NCBI RefSeq assembly: GCF_003171515.1
Contig: NC_089399.1
Location: forward strand, 2,728,001-2,792,000
Source of the DNA: Pyrenophora tritici-repentis
Taxonomy: Eukaryota; Ascomycota; Dothideomycetes; Pleosporales; Pleosporaceae
Length of the DNA: 64,000 nt
Direction of reading: 5' to 3'
In this document: one piece after another, positions 22,246 through 33,251 of the stretch
Numbering within the stretch: the stretch's first letter is position 1
Layout of the letters: the number at the start of each line of letters is the position of its first letter
Notes under the pieces: model-generated
Database searches by the model: none
What the model saw: the letters and a program-made list of their open reading frames with translations, nothing else
Told to the model about the DNA's origin: nothing
Made by a program: the position numbers and the translations under genes

Positions 22246-24416
22246 ATACGAACAAATTGACAACCAGACCCTAACTAAACGCTTGGCATCAAAACTCCAA
22301 GCCCAGCGTGGCGGGTGTCCTGAGGTCTGCGGTCCAAACCGTCCCCGTTGCTTGCAACCTGCTCGCTGGGGACGCAAGACGACCCGACAGCGACAAGTCA
22401 CCAATAACTATGGCACAAGGCTCCCATGGAAGTGCCAGCAATGCCTGAGGCTTGCGTGCGAACATGGTGAGGCGGAGTCCAAGGTTGGCTCAGCACGGAG
22501 CCGTGCAAACCCCGCAATTGACCGCAGCTCATGAAATGTATACAATACCCAAGTTCTGCAAATTTCTTACTGTGCTTAGGCAGACCAAATCAACCTCGTA
22601 TCCGTAAGAAATGATTTTCATTCAGCGTTTCCCCTTTGTGGCTCGGCGGCTCGGCAGCCCGGTATCTTTGCGAGCCGCCCAGTCCTGCCCAGCGTTGTTC
22701 CGTTGCGGAAATGGCTAGTATCGTGAGCACAGGTTCTGTAACAAAACAAGTCCATTTCTTGGCTCGTCACGGCACTCTGCCAGCTGATCGACTCCAGAAT
22801 ACGCATCGGAACCCCAGATCAATTCGAATCAGGGCCCCGCTGCCTGCAGAGAAACCGCCAGGTTTGAAACCTTGTCATAGCCCTTGTTTTGACTGTCGCC
22901 AACCTGAGCGGTGTGATTCCAAGCTTGTTAGTAGGAACAACACATTGGTGCGACAACTATACAGCGGATGAACAAGGTCTCTGGTACTGGCTTGGCAAGT
23001 GCTGAGCAACAGCTGTTGACGACGACTCTCCACCCCTGTTACGACCAAGGTCATTAGAGCCGCGTGAATGGATCCTGTCTTGGGAGCTGCAAGCCAACTA
23101 TCCATTTCTGATCGACCATCTTAATTTGAGGACGACTAGACAAGCCTTTGCATGCTCATCAAGTAGTAATCTCAAACAGCATACGACGACGATGAAAGCT
23201 TATGGTTGGGCGGAAGGAACAGTGTTCGCCCAAGTCGCAAGGAAGACCGTTGTTGGTTGCCAGCGAGATGGTGCAAATTGCCATGATGAGTCGGCTGGCT
23301 TGGTGAAGTTGTATTGTTGTTTGCCCAGTACCCCACGCAATCTGGTATCGCGAGTGAGTCGGCCTGACTTTCGGCCACGATCGGTGTGTGTCCCTTGAGC
23401 GAGCAATGGACGACGTCCTACTATGTTCCCTTGCCTAAGTCCTCGGAAGCCATTAGCAGGATTCCTTCAACCACTCGATTTAGAGGACTTTCTCGCCAGC
23501 AAACCCCGAAAGTGTCCTAGAACTGCCCAGCTCTCAGACATAGTCTTGGTCTAAATATGATCGCTGTTGCCGAGCCCGCACTGGTCTGTTCGTCGGCGAA
23601 GCAAGAATCCGAACCAACAGAAAGTCGCCGAGAGCACTCAGCAGACGCTGATAGGGCTTATGTTAACGAACTATCGGCGATACGATATGTTGGTCATGTC
23701 AATGTCAGCCTTCTGCATGATTGCGAGGCCGTAAGAGCAAGGAGAGGTTCCGTAGACAAAGTTTTGGATGTTTTGCGAGAGACTACTGCTGACACGCAGT
23801 CTGTTTGCGCTGACATGGCGGCAGAAGTTACTCTCATGCACCATAAGACCAGTATAGTATAGTTACGCCTTGCCAGCGTATTTCGTATAAGCGCCCTAGG
23901 GCTTGTACGAATACGTCTTCGCAACATTGCACGAAACTGGTTTCTCAGCCACGCCTGACGACGCGTTAGGTGGGCCTGGCCAACCTTACCTCTGTCAAGG
24001 CGAGGCAATCTATGACTTGGCAATGGAAATTTGACAACAATCCAATCCAGATGATACCCCCACACCCGCATGTGCACATGGACGGACATGTGTAAACAGG
24101 CTTGGCCTCGCGGCTTCATGCTTGTGGTGGCTGAGGCAGGAATGAAACATGATTAGCCGAGCTCAGTAAGACAGTAAGATTAGAGAGGATGATATGCAAG
24201 GCAGTTTGTCAAAGGATGCCACGAGTACCTGCCCACTCGTCACTCTGCGTTTGGTTGGGAGGTCAACAAGCAGCTTATGGCGCAAGGCAACGAGCAGTTG
24301 TCCATCAGCTAACATTCAAGATGCAATACTGGCCAGTGTACAGAGGTGCCTTTCAAAAGTTATTGCTGACAGGGGGGTCTCCTATTTGACCGAGAAACTA
24401 CCGAAATACAGACAGA

Positions 24417-25890
24417 TCAGTCTCCACGAACTCTTGGCAGGCCTCTGCCTTCCTTGTACTCATTCCCACCTTCAAGTTCAATAATCTTTTGAACATGGAT
24501 AGGAATTCTCTCTATCCATGCCTGAATCTGTGACTGTGGGAGATCACTCCAGGCCTGCTCCCATGCTTTTGTGGCCTCTCCTCTACTCTTTGGAGCTCCT
24601 TTCTTGGTAGTTCTTCTCTTTAACCATGGCCAGGCTGGCTCAATAGCGTTGAGATCAGGTGAGTTACCACACCAGAAGAGCTTCTCCACACTCTCTCGTT
24701 GATAGATAATATTCTGGGCCTGGTGAGCATGAGAGGGAGCCTTATCTTCTTGAACAAGAGTACCTGGCCTCTCTCTCATACACTCCTTAGCAAAGGGGAT
24801 AAGCTTCGGGAGAAGAACCTCAGTCTGATACCGCCACCAATCAATGCCACCTTTATCATTACCACGAGTGAGCTTCCCATTCTCCAGAGATGTCAACAAG
24901 CAAGTCAAGCTGGCTTGATTCTTATCGATTGCAGATCACAGACCATTCTCTGGGACGTGCCACTGTGCACGAGCCTCTATATTGTCTGTGATCTGCAATC
25001 GATAAGAATCAAGCCAGCTTGACTTGCTTGTTGACATCTCTGCCATTCTCCTTAGTCCATCTCCATTGAGGAGCTCTACCAGGCTTATTCCTTAAGCCTA
25101 TCCTCTTCATGCCTATAGTAAGCTCCCACTCCTCTCTCATAATAGGCTCTAGGATCTTATTCATCTCTTCAATCTTAAGAGCTGCTTCTCTCTTCTCTTG
25201 GGCTGTCTCTGGCCTCCATACATGAAAGGGACCTTTGTAATTATACGTGAAGCAGCCCCAGAACATAAACTCAGAGTATCCCTTCCACCTCTCTCGTATC
25301 ACAGATCTTGTAAGAGCCTCATCTGCCTTTCTCCACACCCGATACCCACCACGGCGGTGGTTCAGTACGACAGAGGTCTCATCTGACCAGATAACGTTCT
25401 TCCAGTCCTCAAGAGTCCAGTGCTGACGAGCGAGACACCAGGTAAGTCTATCTTGTCTCATCTTCTTCGTCAACCCAGGCTTCCTCGTCGGCTTCGTCTT
25501 CTTGTATCCTGCTGCCTTGAGGACTCTCCACACCGTGGTAGGAGAGACGTCGTAACCGTAGAGACTAAGATCACCAGCTATGTCAGCACAGCTCTTCTCT
25601 CGTCCATAACGGTCACGGCGTACTTTGTCAACAGTAGGTTCATGGATAGCCTCTTGTTTACGTGGGCGGCCTGAGCGAGGAGCATCTTCAAGGTGTTCAG
25701 GAAGAACCTTTAGGGTTGGTCCATTTGGCTCAAAGCCTCGAAGGCAGGCTCGGCTGAAGATAGCGTCGATAGTGCGTGGGGAAATACCCAGGATCTCGCT
25801 GATCTGGCTCGTTGATTTGCCCACAAAGCGGGACTTTAAAGTAACAATTATAGCACGTGTGAATGAGTCTGTGTGAGAACGAGGAGCCAT
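24417..25890 (-). pseudogene. Tc1/mariner transposase, split by a foldback insertion
   Basis: DDE transposase cutting and rejoining element ends. Residues 1-110 are the helix-turn-helix DNA-binding part (KSTSQISEILGISPRTIDAIF, then a GRPRK AT-hook-like motif). The first catalytic Asp is in VIWSDETSVVL, as in family members. The frame then meets the insertion at 25050-24877 and ends at a stop inside it (293 aa). Beyond the insertion the same protein continues, with the second Asp in LVQEDKAPSH and the Glu in SPDLNAIEPAWPWLKRR, to a stop at 24417. The 8-bp target duplication encodes Glu-Asn-Gly on both sides, showing that the frame was open before the insertion. The split copy lacks catalytic residues in either part and cannot make an active enzyme. 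Confidence 0.9.
24885..25042. mobile_element. 158-bp perfect foldback MITE with hAT hallmarks
   Basis: Two perfect 59-bp inverted repeats (24885-24943 and 24984-25042) around a 40-nt loop. The element begins CAGAGATGTC and ends with its complement. It is flanked by an exact 8-bp direct duplication CCATTCTC (24877-24884 and 25043-25050). CAG ends and an 8-bp target duplication are diagnostic of the hAT superfamily. It has no coding capacity and must be moved by an enzyme in trans. Arms without a single mismatch imply recent insertion. It inactivates the surrounding Tc1/mariner transposase. Confidence 0.88.
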
Positions 25891-26032
25891 TACTAGTATA
25901 ACTAACCTTTGAGAAACACCAAAGAAAGCGAAGATACTGCTATCTTCAGCTTCAAAAACTCTGACTGTGCCAAGAAATATCGGGCCGATAGATCTACCGC
26001 GCTAGCAATAACTTTTGAAAGGCACCTCCGTA

Positions 26033-27222
26033 ATTCTTTGACCTGAGCAATTGTGGCTGAGGCGGTGTAAGGTGCAGGGGTGCAGTCAGCAGTTCTAGAC
26101 GATGCAGCTCGCTGAATGTGATCGCGCTTACAATTGCAGTTACTGGCAGGACGCCGTTTTATTTTCAAGACGGCGAATTTCGCGGTTGTTTGGTGCCTCT
26201 GGGTGCTCAATGAGTTGCTCCGTCCTGTCGATCAAGGCGGAGACTGGAACAACGTTGATGTGTGTCCCCTCACGAGACGCTCTGCCGCCTCACTGCCGCT
26301 CACCTTTTCCCCATCTTGCTCCGTCCAGGTCGGAGATGTGATTACGAGGCCCCGAAGGCGCGACTTTTCATGAACAACAAGACTGCTCGGTCGAGGCTCA
26401 AGAAAGGCCATAGCAATGAAGCAGTTGTTAAATTGACATCAGCAATAAACTTGGCCATCGATGGGGCTTGAAGGAGATAAACGAATGCTCGAACCATATC
26501 GAACGACCACATGTCCATGGTCAACTAGAAAAGACGATTTTGTCCGCACGTTTTTGGTCGTGGATGTGAAAATGCCGGTTGCCGAGACTGCGAGACTGCG
26601 ATCAGGAGGGATTTTCGATCTTGTCTTTTCGCCCGCATTTTCGCCGAGCAAACGTCAGCTGTTCTGGATGCGGGCGACCACCAGCGCGAGGGGATTTTCT
26701 TAGACAGCATCTTCCCTGGGTCATAGTCACGGTCCGCTCGCTGGCCGACTCCGCGCTTTTGCTATGTCACTTCTCCGCCGCGTTCAGCCCGGTCCTTGTA
26801 AGGTTGGCGCCCCTGCACCAAGCCATGCATCCCTGTACGCCAACCAATGTAGTCCAACGTGCGTGCGCCGATTGATGATGTGTAAAGAGACAGGGGTTTA
26901 ACAGCCCATGGCCGGCGCATTTCATAATTACAGTTTCATTACTGAGCTTTTGCGCCGAGCAGCCCAAGGTTAACGCCGAACGTCCGCCTGGAATACCCTC
27001 TGACGCGAACAGATATAATGCTTTGCTACCCACACAGGGCTACGCTGGTACTTAGGGCTCCAGTTTCCACTTGACACTTCACACGATTTCTGCTCAAACA
27101 ATTCACACCTTCAAAGAGTGATCGTCTTCGTCCTGCACAACCACTTGGACATCAAACATCACACCACCACTACCACCTCACTTTGTATAAGTGGGAACAC
27201 TTCACTTCTCGTTACAGACAAC
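26033..27222. other. Intergenic region upstream of the Zn2Cys6 gene
   Basis: About 1.2 kb between the Tc1/mariner element and the regulator gene. The last ~150 bp are C/A/T rich (CACCACTACCACC-like) and look like a transcribed leader. No gene supported. Confidence 0.45.
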
Positions 27223-28231
27223 ATGTCTCCTCATCGGTCAGATTCCATGGAAGCACAAGACAGCATCAGGAAGCGGGTATGCAAAGCCTGTGACCGCTGC
27301 CGATTGAAGAAGTCAAAAGTACGTTCTTCTTCACGTGTGCCACCAGCCTGTCTAACCATATTAGTGCGATGGAGCCAGTCCATGTAGTCGATGCAAAGCC
27401 GACAATGCCATCTGTGTATTTGGCGAGAGGAAGAAGTCACAAGACAAAGTATACCCCAAAGGGTACGCTATATGCTCCTCTTTTCATGATACTTGGGCTA
27501 ATTAGCATAGATATGTTGAGATGCTTGAGCAGCAACAAAGCCAACTGGTAGCCGGTCTTCGGGAACTCTACACTCGGTTGCAACGAGGCGAAAGCTGGCC
27601 CGGGCAGCCATTGCAAGAGACTGCGAGTGGCTATCCTCTGACACACGACATCCTGGAACGCCTTGATCTCCTCAACTCTCCAAGCGAGAATGGTACCCAT
27701 TATGAGGGATTTGAAGAAGATTGCAGCCGTATGCAGCAGAGGTTGCTCGAGGGAGGTGCTCCATACACGCGACGACGCATCTCTGTCAGTTCAGAATCCG
27801 ACCATGGCCATGCTTCGTCAAGCTCGTCGTACAACGGAACCCCAACTACCAGATCGGTTGCCTTGGAGAGCCCATTTGCGCGTAACACTGCACCACCAAC
27901 ACCACCGATGAACAGCCCGTTCCCACGCCAATCACAAATCGTCCAACCAATCAAGCAGGAGCCGCAAATGGCTTCACCGGTATTTATGAGCTCCGGCGCT
28001 ATGGATCCTTCAACTTTATCAAGGGCGCCATGGATGAACGATTCGACAATCATGATGGACGATTCGATCGACTTCAAGCCAATGTACGAATTCGATAGCT
28101 ACGGCAACTACGACCAGAGCATGATGGTAGACACAATTGCGATGAACCCGAGCGACCCTATGATGCCAGACTGGAATACTCACAGCGACATGGACTTTAC
28201 CACCTTCATCCAAAACCCAGCACGTGCTTAA
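27223..28231 (+). CDS. Zn(II)2Cys6 transcription factor, short form
   Basis: DNA-binding regulator of 304 aa. Exons 27223-27318, 27365-27462, 27511-28231 (915 nt, frame kept). The binuclear zinc cluster spans the first intron: Cys23-x2-Cys26-x6-Cys33-x5-Cys39-x2-Cys42-x6-Cys49, with the basic stretch RLKKSK between. An additional Cys20 precedes it. A linker (KVYPKGY) and a short coiled-coil-like helix (EMLEQQQSQLVAGLRELYTRL) follow. The rest is Ser/Pro-rich and then acidic with Met/Asp-rich segments near the C terminus, a plausible activation domain. The large fungal-specific middle-homology domain is absent. Targets cannot be inferred; the neighbours do not form an obvious pathway with it. 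Confidence 0.9.
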
Positions 28232-29170
28232 TTATTGGTCCGGGCTTATCTCCGCTCTTCCTCCGTGTCTTCGTTTAGCGTTCAAGCGTTTTTGTGGTAC
28301 TCTGGATTCCTACACGGCGTTTGTTTCGGCCATGGTAGTGGGCGTTATCGGTCAGGTTCGGCTTCCGATGATCAACTGGCGAATTTCCTTTAAATTTTAC
28401 TTTCAGCATCTCGACGCTTCACTATGATGTGAATTGGAATTGGTACGCAGGGAACGGTTTTGACGATACTCCGCGGATCGGCATTCCTACAGCATAGACC
28501 ACGGCCATGCTGTACATGGGAACTGGGTGTGTAATGGTGTCATAGATATTAATCGTATCATATCGAGATGATGTTGATCCTTCCTTGCGGCTGTCGGGTT
28601 GTGCAATGTGCGCCTTGGCTCCGGATTACTAAACAATGCAGCAGCCACTTCTCCAACGCACCGCCACGATGCCTTGAGGCGTGATGCGACGTGACAGACC
28701 GTCTCAACGAACAACGTCTCCATTCGGTATGCCGCCCGACGCGTCATTGGCGCATTCACACGCAAACACTCTTGTGGCTCTTCACGTGGTGGGCAACGGC
28801 AGAAAGGATATCTACCAGCGCTCCACATGCTCCCGAGCTCATTAGGCTAATCAAATACCACATACGTATCCAAGTCTGCTCTGCACACTTTTCGTCCGCA
28901 ACCATATAGACTGGGTTTAGAAGGAGTCAATTCAACAAAAAGTATCACCTCTCTCCACTTGAGGCATAAATCAAAACACTCAGCTGAGGTGAGTAGCTTT
29001 CGCAGCAGCCCCGCATCAGTCGTTTACCCCTCATCACACCACGCCGCACGAATCAGCGACGTGCGCCCATCACATTCGGACATACAGCTAACAGAAGCGA
29101 GGCAGGCCATACGTACGTGTCGGACTGTACTGCATTACCAAGCAAGATCAGTCACATTATCGCCTGCATC
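28232..29170. other. Intergenic region upstream of the aldose epimerase
   Basis: About 940 bp, presumed 3' UTR of the regulator and promoter of the epimerase. No domain found in the overlapping short frames. Confidence 0.45.
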
Positions 29171-30224
29171 ATGTCTTCAGCCAAAGCCTTCACCTTTCTG
29201 CCACTGGGCGCCATCATCCAAAAGTTTACTGTGAACGGAAAGAACATTGTGCAGGGATTTCCGTCTGCGGAGCTGTACAAGCAATACAATGCACCCTTCT
29301 TTGGCGAGACCATTGGCCGTATCGCCAACCGCGTGTCCAAGGCGAAGATCAATGACCTAAACGGAAAGTCGTACCAGCTGGCGATCAACGACGGTCCCAA
29401 CTCCCTCCATGGTGGAGATCTAGGCTTTGGAAAGCGTGAATTTGAGGGACCCTCTACTGTTGACCGTAATGGCAAGGAAGCCACTTTCTTCAAGTATCTC
29501 AGCAAAGATGGCGAGGAGGGTTACCCCGGGACTCTAGAGGTACGCGTGTGGTATGTCCAGGAAAAAGAAAATGTCGATGGCGCCCACCAAGAGGTTTTGC
29601 ACATCGAGTACGAGGCTGAATTGGTTGGCGATGAAGTCTCTGAGACCGCAATCAACATGACGAACCATAGGTAGGCCTTGCGCCATATGTTGAATGGTCC
29701 ATTTTGCTGACTAACCTTATAGCTACTTCAACTTGACTGGAGGACCGAGCATCGCGGGAACAGAAGTCAACCTCATCACAAACAAGTATCAAGTCGTCGA
29801 CGACGGCGGTATCCCCACAGGCCCTATCGAGGAGTACCCTGGCGTTAGCGCCAAGAAGACCTTTACATTGGGCGAGAAGGAGCCCGACATTGATGACTGT
29901 TTCGTAGCCAACACAGACCCCAGCAGCATTCCTATCGATACTCGCTCTTCACCCCTGCAGAAGCTTGCATCTTTCTATCACCCAGAAAGCAAAATCCATC
30001 TCGAAGTTCACTCAACCGAGCCCGCATTTCAGTTCTACACTGGCAAATACATCGACGTCCCTGCCGTTGGCGACTTATCCGCTAGGGGTGCTCGCTCAGG
30101 CTTTTGTGTTGAGCCCAGTCGCTACGTGAACGCCATCAACATTCCCGAGTATAAGTCGATGATGGTTCTCAAGAAGGGCGAAAAATACGGCACCAAGATC
30201 GTATACCGTGGCTGGCAGGCCTGA
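29171..30224 (+). CDS. Aldose 1-epimerase (galactose mutarotase)
   Basis: Interconverts alpha and beta anomers of aldoses such as galactose or glucose; cytosolic. Exons 29171-29670 and 29723-30224 (1002 nt, 333 aa) across one intron. Family features in order: LPLGAIIQKFTVNGKNIVQGF, GRIANRVSKAKI, and NDGPNSLHGG with the conserved His. The catalytic His is in NHSYFNLTG, split by the intron. DDCFV and the catalytic Glu in GFCVEPSRYVNAIN follow near the C terminus. Length equals the family norm. The start ATG is followed directly by the first beta strand of the domain, so no signal peptide is present. Confidence 0.94.
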
Positions 30225-33200
30225 GCGATTTTCTACGACATCTTACATAGCATGTTTCCTCAAGGGCAGTGGCTAGCATTGCCCCACGAAGAACGTTTGC
30301 CAATTAATCGGCGAAGTCGGAAATGAAACGAATGAATGTTTTCTCTGGACAGTATTTTTCTCGCGCCCAGGATACCGATCTGCTTCTCACGCTCTCTTTC
30401 GTTCAGTTCGATGCTCACCTTCATCTTTCGCCAGTCCCCTGACTGCCTGCCGATGCAACACGTACACATCACTAGCGGCTTGCCTGCGGCCCTGATGTTT
30501 CCAAACCGCTGTAACTAACCAACCGTTGCAACCACCTCGGATTCTCCCGTGGAAGGATCTAGACACCTAGATTTCATATTGCTTCGGCAGACGGCCCACT
30601 CGACGACGTCACAGCCAGCGCAATATCTGGCTAACTAACTTCTAGCTTCACGCCTGGGGACCGTCGCTTCTTGCTTGCCGATCATCCGTTCCACCCGTTA
30701 CCCGTGCCAGAAAGTTTATACCCACTTTACATATCCGGCTTTTGGTCAAACTTCGAGCGCGCTAAATGATAGGAGGTAGGAACACGAAGATAGGCCAGAC
30801 TTTTGCAAATTTACCAGAACCTGTCATCGGGGCATTCTGAAACATCGTGGCGTGAGGCGTTAATACACAGGACGTCGTCATTGCGCATGCCATGCATGTC
30901 ACCAAGTACCCACAAAGAAGCTGCGTAGCGAACTTACGAGCCCTGCGGCTATTACTGCCAAGCCATACCACGCCTTCCTTACCGCTCCCACATCAAACAC
31001 CAGTTCCGATTTTGCATTGAAAGAACGCGTGGCTAGACCGCTGGGAAACATGCAGTTCCACAAGCCTTCCCCGCTGGCCATCGTATTTCGGCACCACAGG
31101 ATCGGAAAACATGTGCCATCCCAACCACTTGACGCCATAGTTCTGCACAAGCGCAACAGTCTAGTTCTTGGCTGGGACATGCGCTCTTCACGAACAGATG
31201 TTGGCCTCGAGCGTTATCTCGGTCTTCTTAGGTAAGAAAACGAGATTCAGTCGATGCAAAAGGGCGAAACTAGCTGTTTTAATGCATGCTGAAGACTACC
31301 TTGGTCTCGATTTAGTAAGTACCTAGCGTCTTTTCACCCCAATCGTAACCATGCTACTGTATCAATCGACGCCACCACCTCGGGCCTCAAGCACGGCAAA
31401 TGTAGATGCTTTGGACATGGACCATCTTTCCCCCGACGCCATGGTACTAGACAAGTCATGTTAGGTGTTCGATTGTGTGCCTGACCACGTAAACAAGGCA
31501 GAAAAGAGAAAAAGAAAAAAGCCACGCGGCTAGTTTTCTTTCTAGAGATACCCGCGAACGAAGCTTGTATTTCGCTGATTTCAGTGCCAATGGGTTGATT
31601 AAGACGTTTTGTTTTGTTTTCTTGGGTTTGTGTAGATTGAAAGGTAAGACTTGGTACATGAGTGGATGAATGTTGGATAGATAGCATGAAGTGTATATCC
31701 TACACCAAAGTTTCCTCAATTCAAGACAACCAAACCTGCCATCTATCACATGTGCAACTTGCTCAATCACATCCTTCCCTTGTCTCTCAACTAACCATGA
31801 CGCCGCAGCCACTCATTCCCCATCACAAACCCCGCGCCACGCGTCATGCGCCACACAATACCTGTTTCTCCCCCGTATGATGCTAGCCAGAACCAGCGCA
31901 CTCGACGCACAACACCACTAAGAATTCCATACACCATGACGCTACCAAAACACCATAGTCCCGCAAGCAAGACTCTACAATACCGATAAAGTTGAAGTAA
32001 TACTTACCCACATCTCCGCTGTATTCCCGAGCGAGTAAAAAGGAAATAAAACCTGTTTTCTCAATTCACATGGTTTAGGGTGGTTACCTACACCATGGTA
32101 AGTACGGTTGCTAGCGTGGGTTACTAAGAAAGGAAGATTAGAAAAGAAGAAAAGAAAGAGAGGAAAGAGAACAAGGAGATAGTGGCCGAGGGTTTTCGGA
32201 CACGGGTATAACGAGACACATGGAGGCTGGATTAGGAAAAGTGATAGGGGCGGGAATAGTAGGTATGACACTTCATAATATAAGTCCATAATTCGATACA
32301 ATCGCGTTTATTGCCTTCGGTAAACCGGCATTAGCAATCGATTGGGGGGGGGGGTCCCCTTTCGATACCTATGTCGGCTTAGATTGATCGGTCATGTTTA
32401 GTCGTGCTTTAACTTGTATGTACATGCAAGGCAAGGCAAAGCGAACCAGCCCCCGAGTAACTTGCCAAAAACTCCCAAACGAGCGAAAAGAGAAAATTCC
32501 TACCCCATTCGTGACCCCCAAATTTCTTCTACCCACTATCCTGATTTCACCTAAACCCATATAATACGATACGTACGTAAAATCAATCGACTAAAAAACC
32601 TTACAGATATGTCTAATCGCTAATCGAGCAAAAAGGTGACAACAAGTTTGCTGCAGGCTGAGAAAAGTTGAGCAATGACGTCAACGATCGTGAGATGGCA
32701 GAAAATCGAGAAGTTGCTTAGTGTTTATGAGTCAAAGCTTGGCAGGAACAGGTTCCTGTCTGGCGCCACACGCAGCATGCATGTAACCTCCACACCTTTT
32801 TCTTAGCGTTGTATGTACACAAACTACCCCCACACCCCCAACAGCAGAGAAAATAACAAAAAAGAAGTCATGCATAGATGGATAACCAAATCAGGCTTTT
32901 CCAAGCGAGACAGAAAGCCGGATTTTGTTCGGACTGTCCAGACGTGCTTGCGATTTTTTTCTGCCTGTGCAGAAATTTGTGAAGGATGTGTTGATATGCT
33001 GACTATAGCCTGTTCTAGGCATAGCTTTATGTGCTGTGTTTATGACTGGTGATGACTACATATACTAATGTACTGACTAAACTATCTTAACATAAAGCCC
33101 ATGTCATATATACAACCAAACATAAGCCATGTTCCATCTACGCATAGCCACGATGTATACCCCCCAAAACACCTCGCTATGCAATATCAAGCTTCTGTTA

Positions 33201-33251
33201 CAATGCATATCTTCGTGATTACGCTTCTGACTCATCAATAGAAGACGGTGA
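30225..33251. other. 3-kb stretch without recognised genes
   Basis: Between the epimerase and the AMSH-like gene (which converges from the right). Short frames on both strands have no domain. Part (31.3-33.2 kb) is A/T-richer and could be long 3' UTRs or a non-coding transcript. An 11-G homopolymer lies at 32344-32354, followed by TCCCC, and a perfect CRE-type TGACGTCA near 32676. No repeat structure linking the ends is visible. Confidence 0.45.

Larger units (their letters stand above)
16841..24338. other. Gene-poor 7.5-kb stretch
   Basis: No open frame here has a recognisable domain, and none is long; the longest of about 140 codons overlap one another on opposite strands. I see no tRNA or rRNA. 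What can be seen are simple repeats (listed separately), many short palindromes and the flank of the Tc1/mariner element at its right end. It may contain old, heavily decayed repeats, regulatory DNA or non-coding transcripts. Base composition is not obviously AT-rich, so classic RIP-degraded isochore status is not supported by eye. Confidence 0.5.
24341..26030 (-). mobile_element. Tc1/mariner-superfamily DNA transposon, interrupted
   Basis: 1690-bp element with terminal inverted repeats of at least 27 bp (left CAGAGGTGCCTTTCAAAAG, right end its complement with one mismatch, G for A at position 2). Both ends are flanked by TA (24339-24340 and 26031-26032), the target duplication of this superfamily. 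It carries one transposase frame on the minus strand. Without the 158-bp inserted foldback element and its 8-bp duplication the length is about 1.52 kb, normal for fungal Tc1-like elements. The closely matching ends and otherwise open frame suggest a fairly young copy. Confidence 0.92.

Noticed and set aside
27223..30224. Secondary-metabolite cluster around the Zn2Cys6 regulator
   Set aside because: No backbone enzyme (PKS, NRPS, terpene synthase) is present; the neighbour is a housekeeping epimerase.
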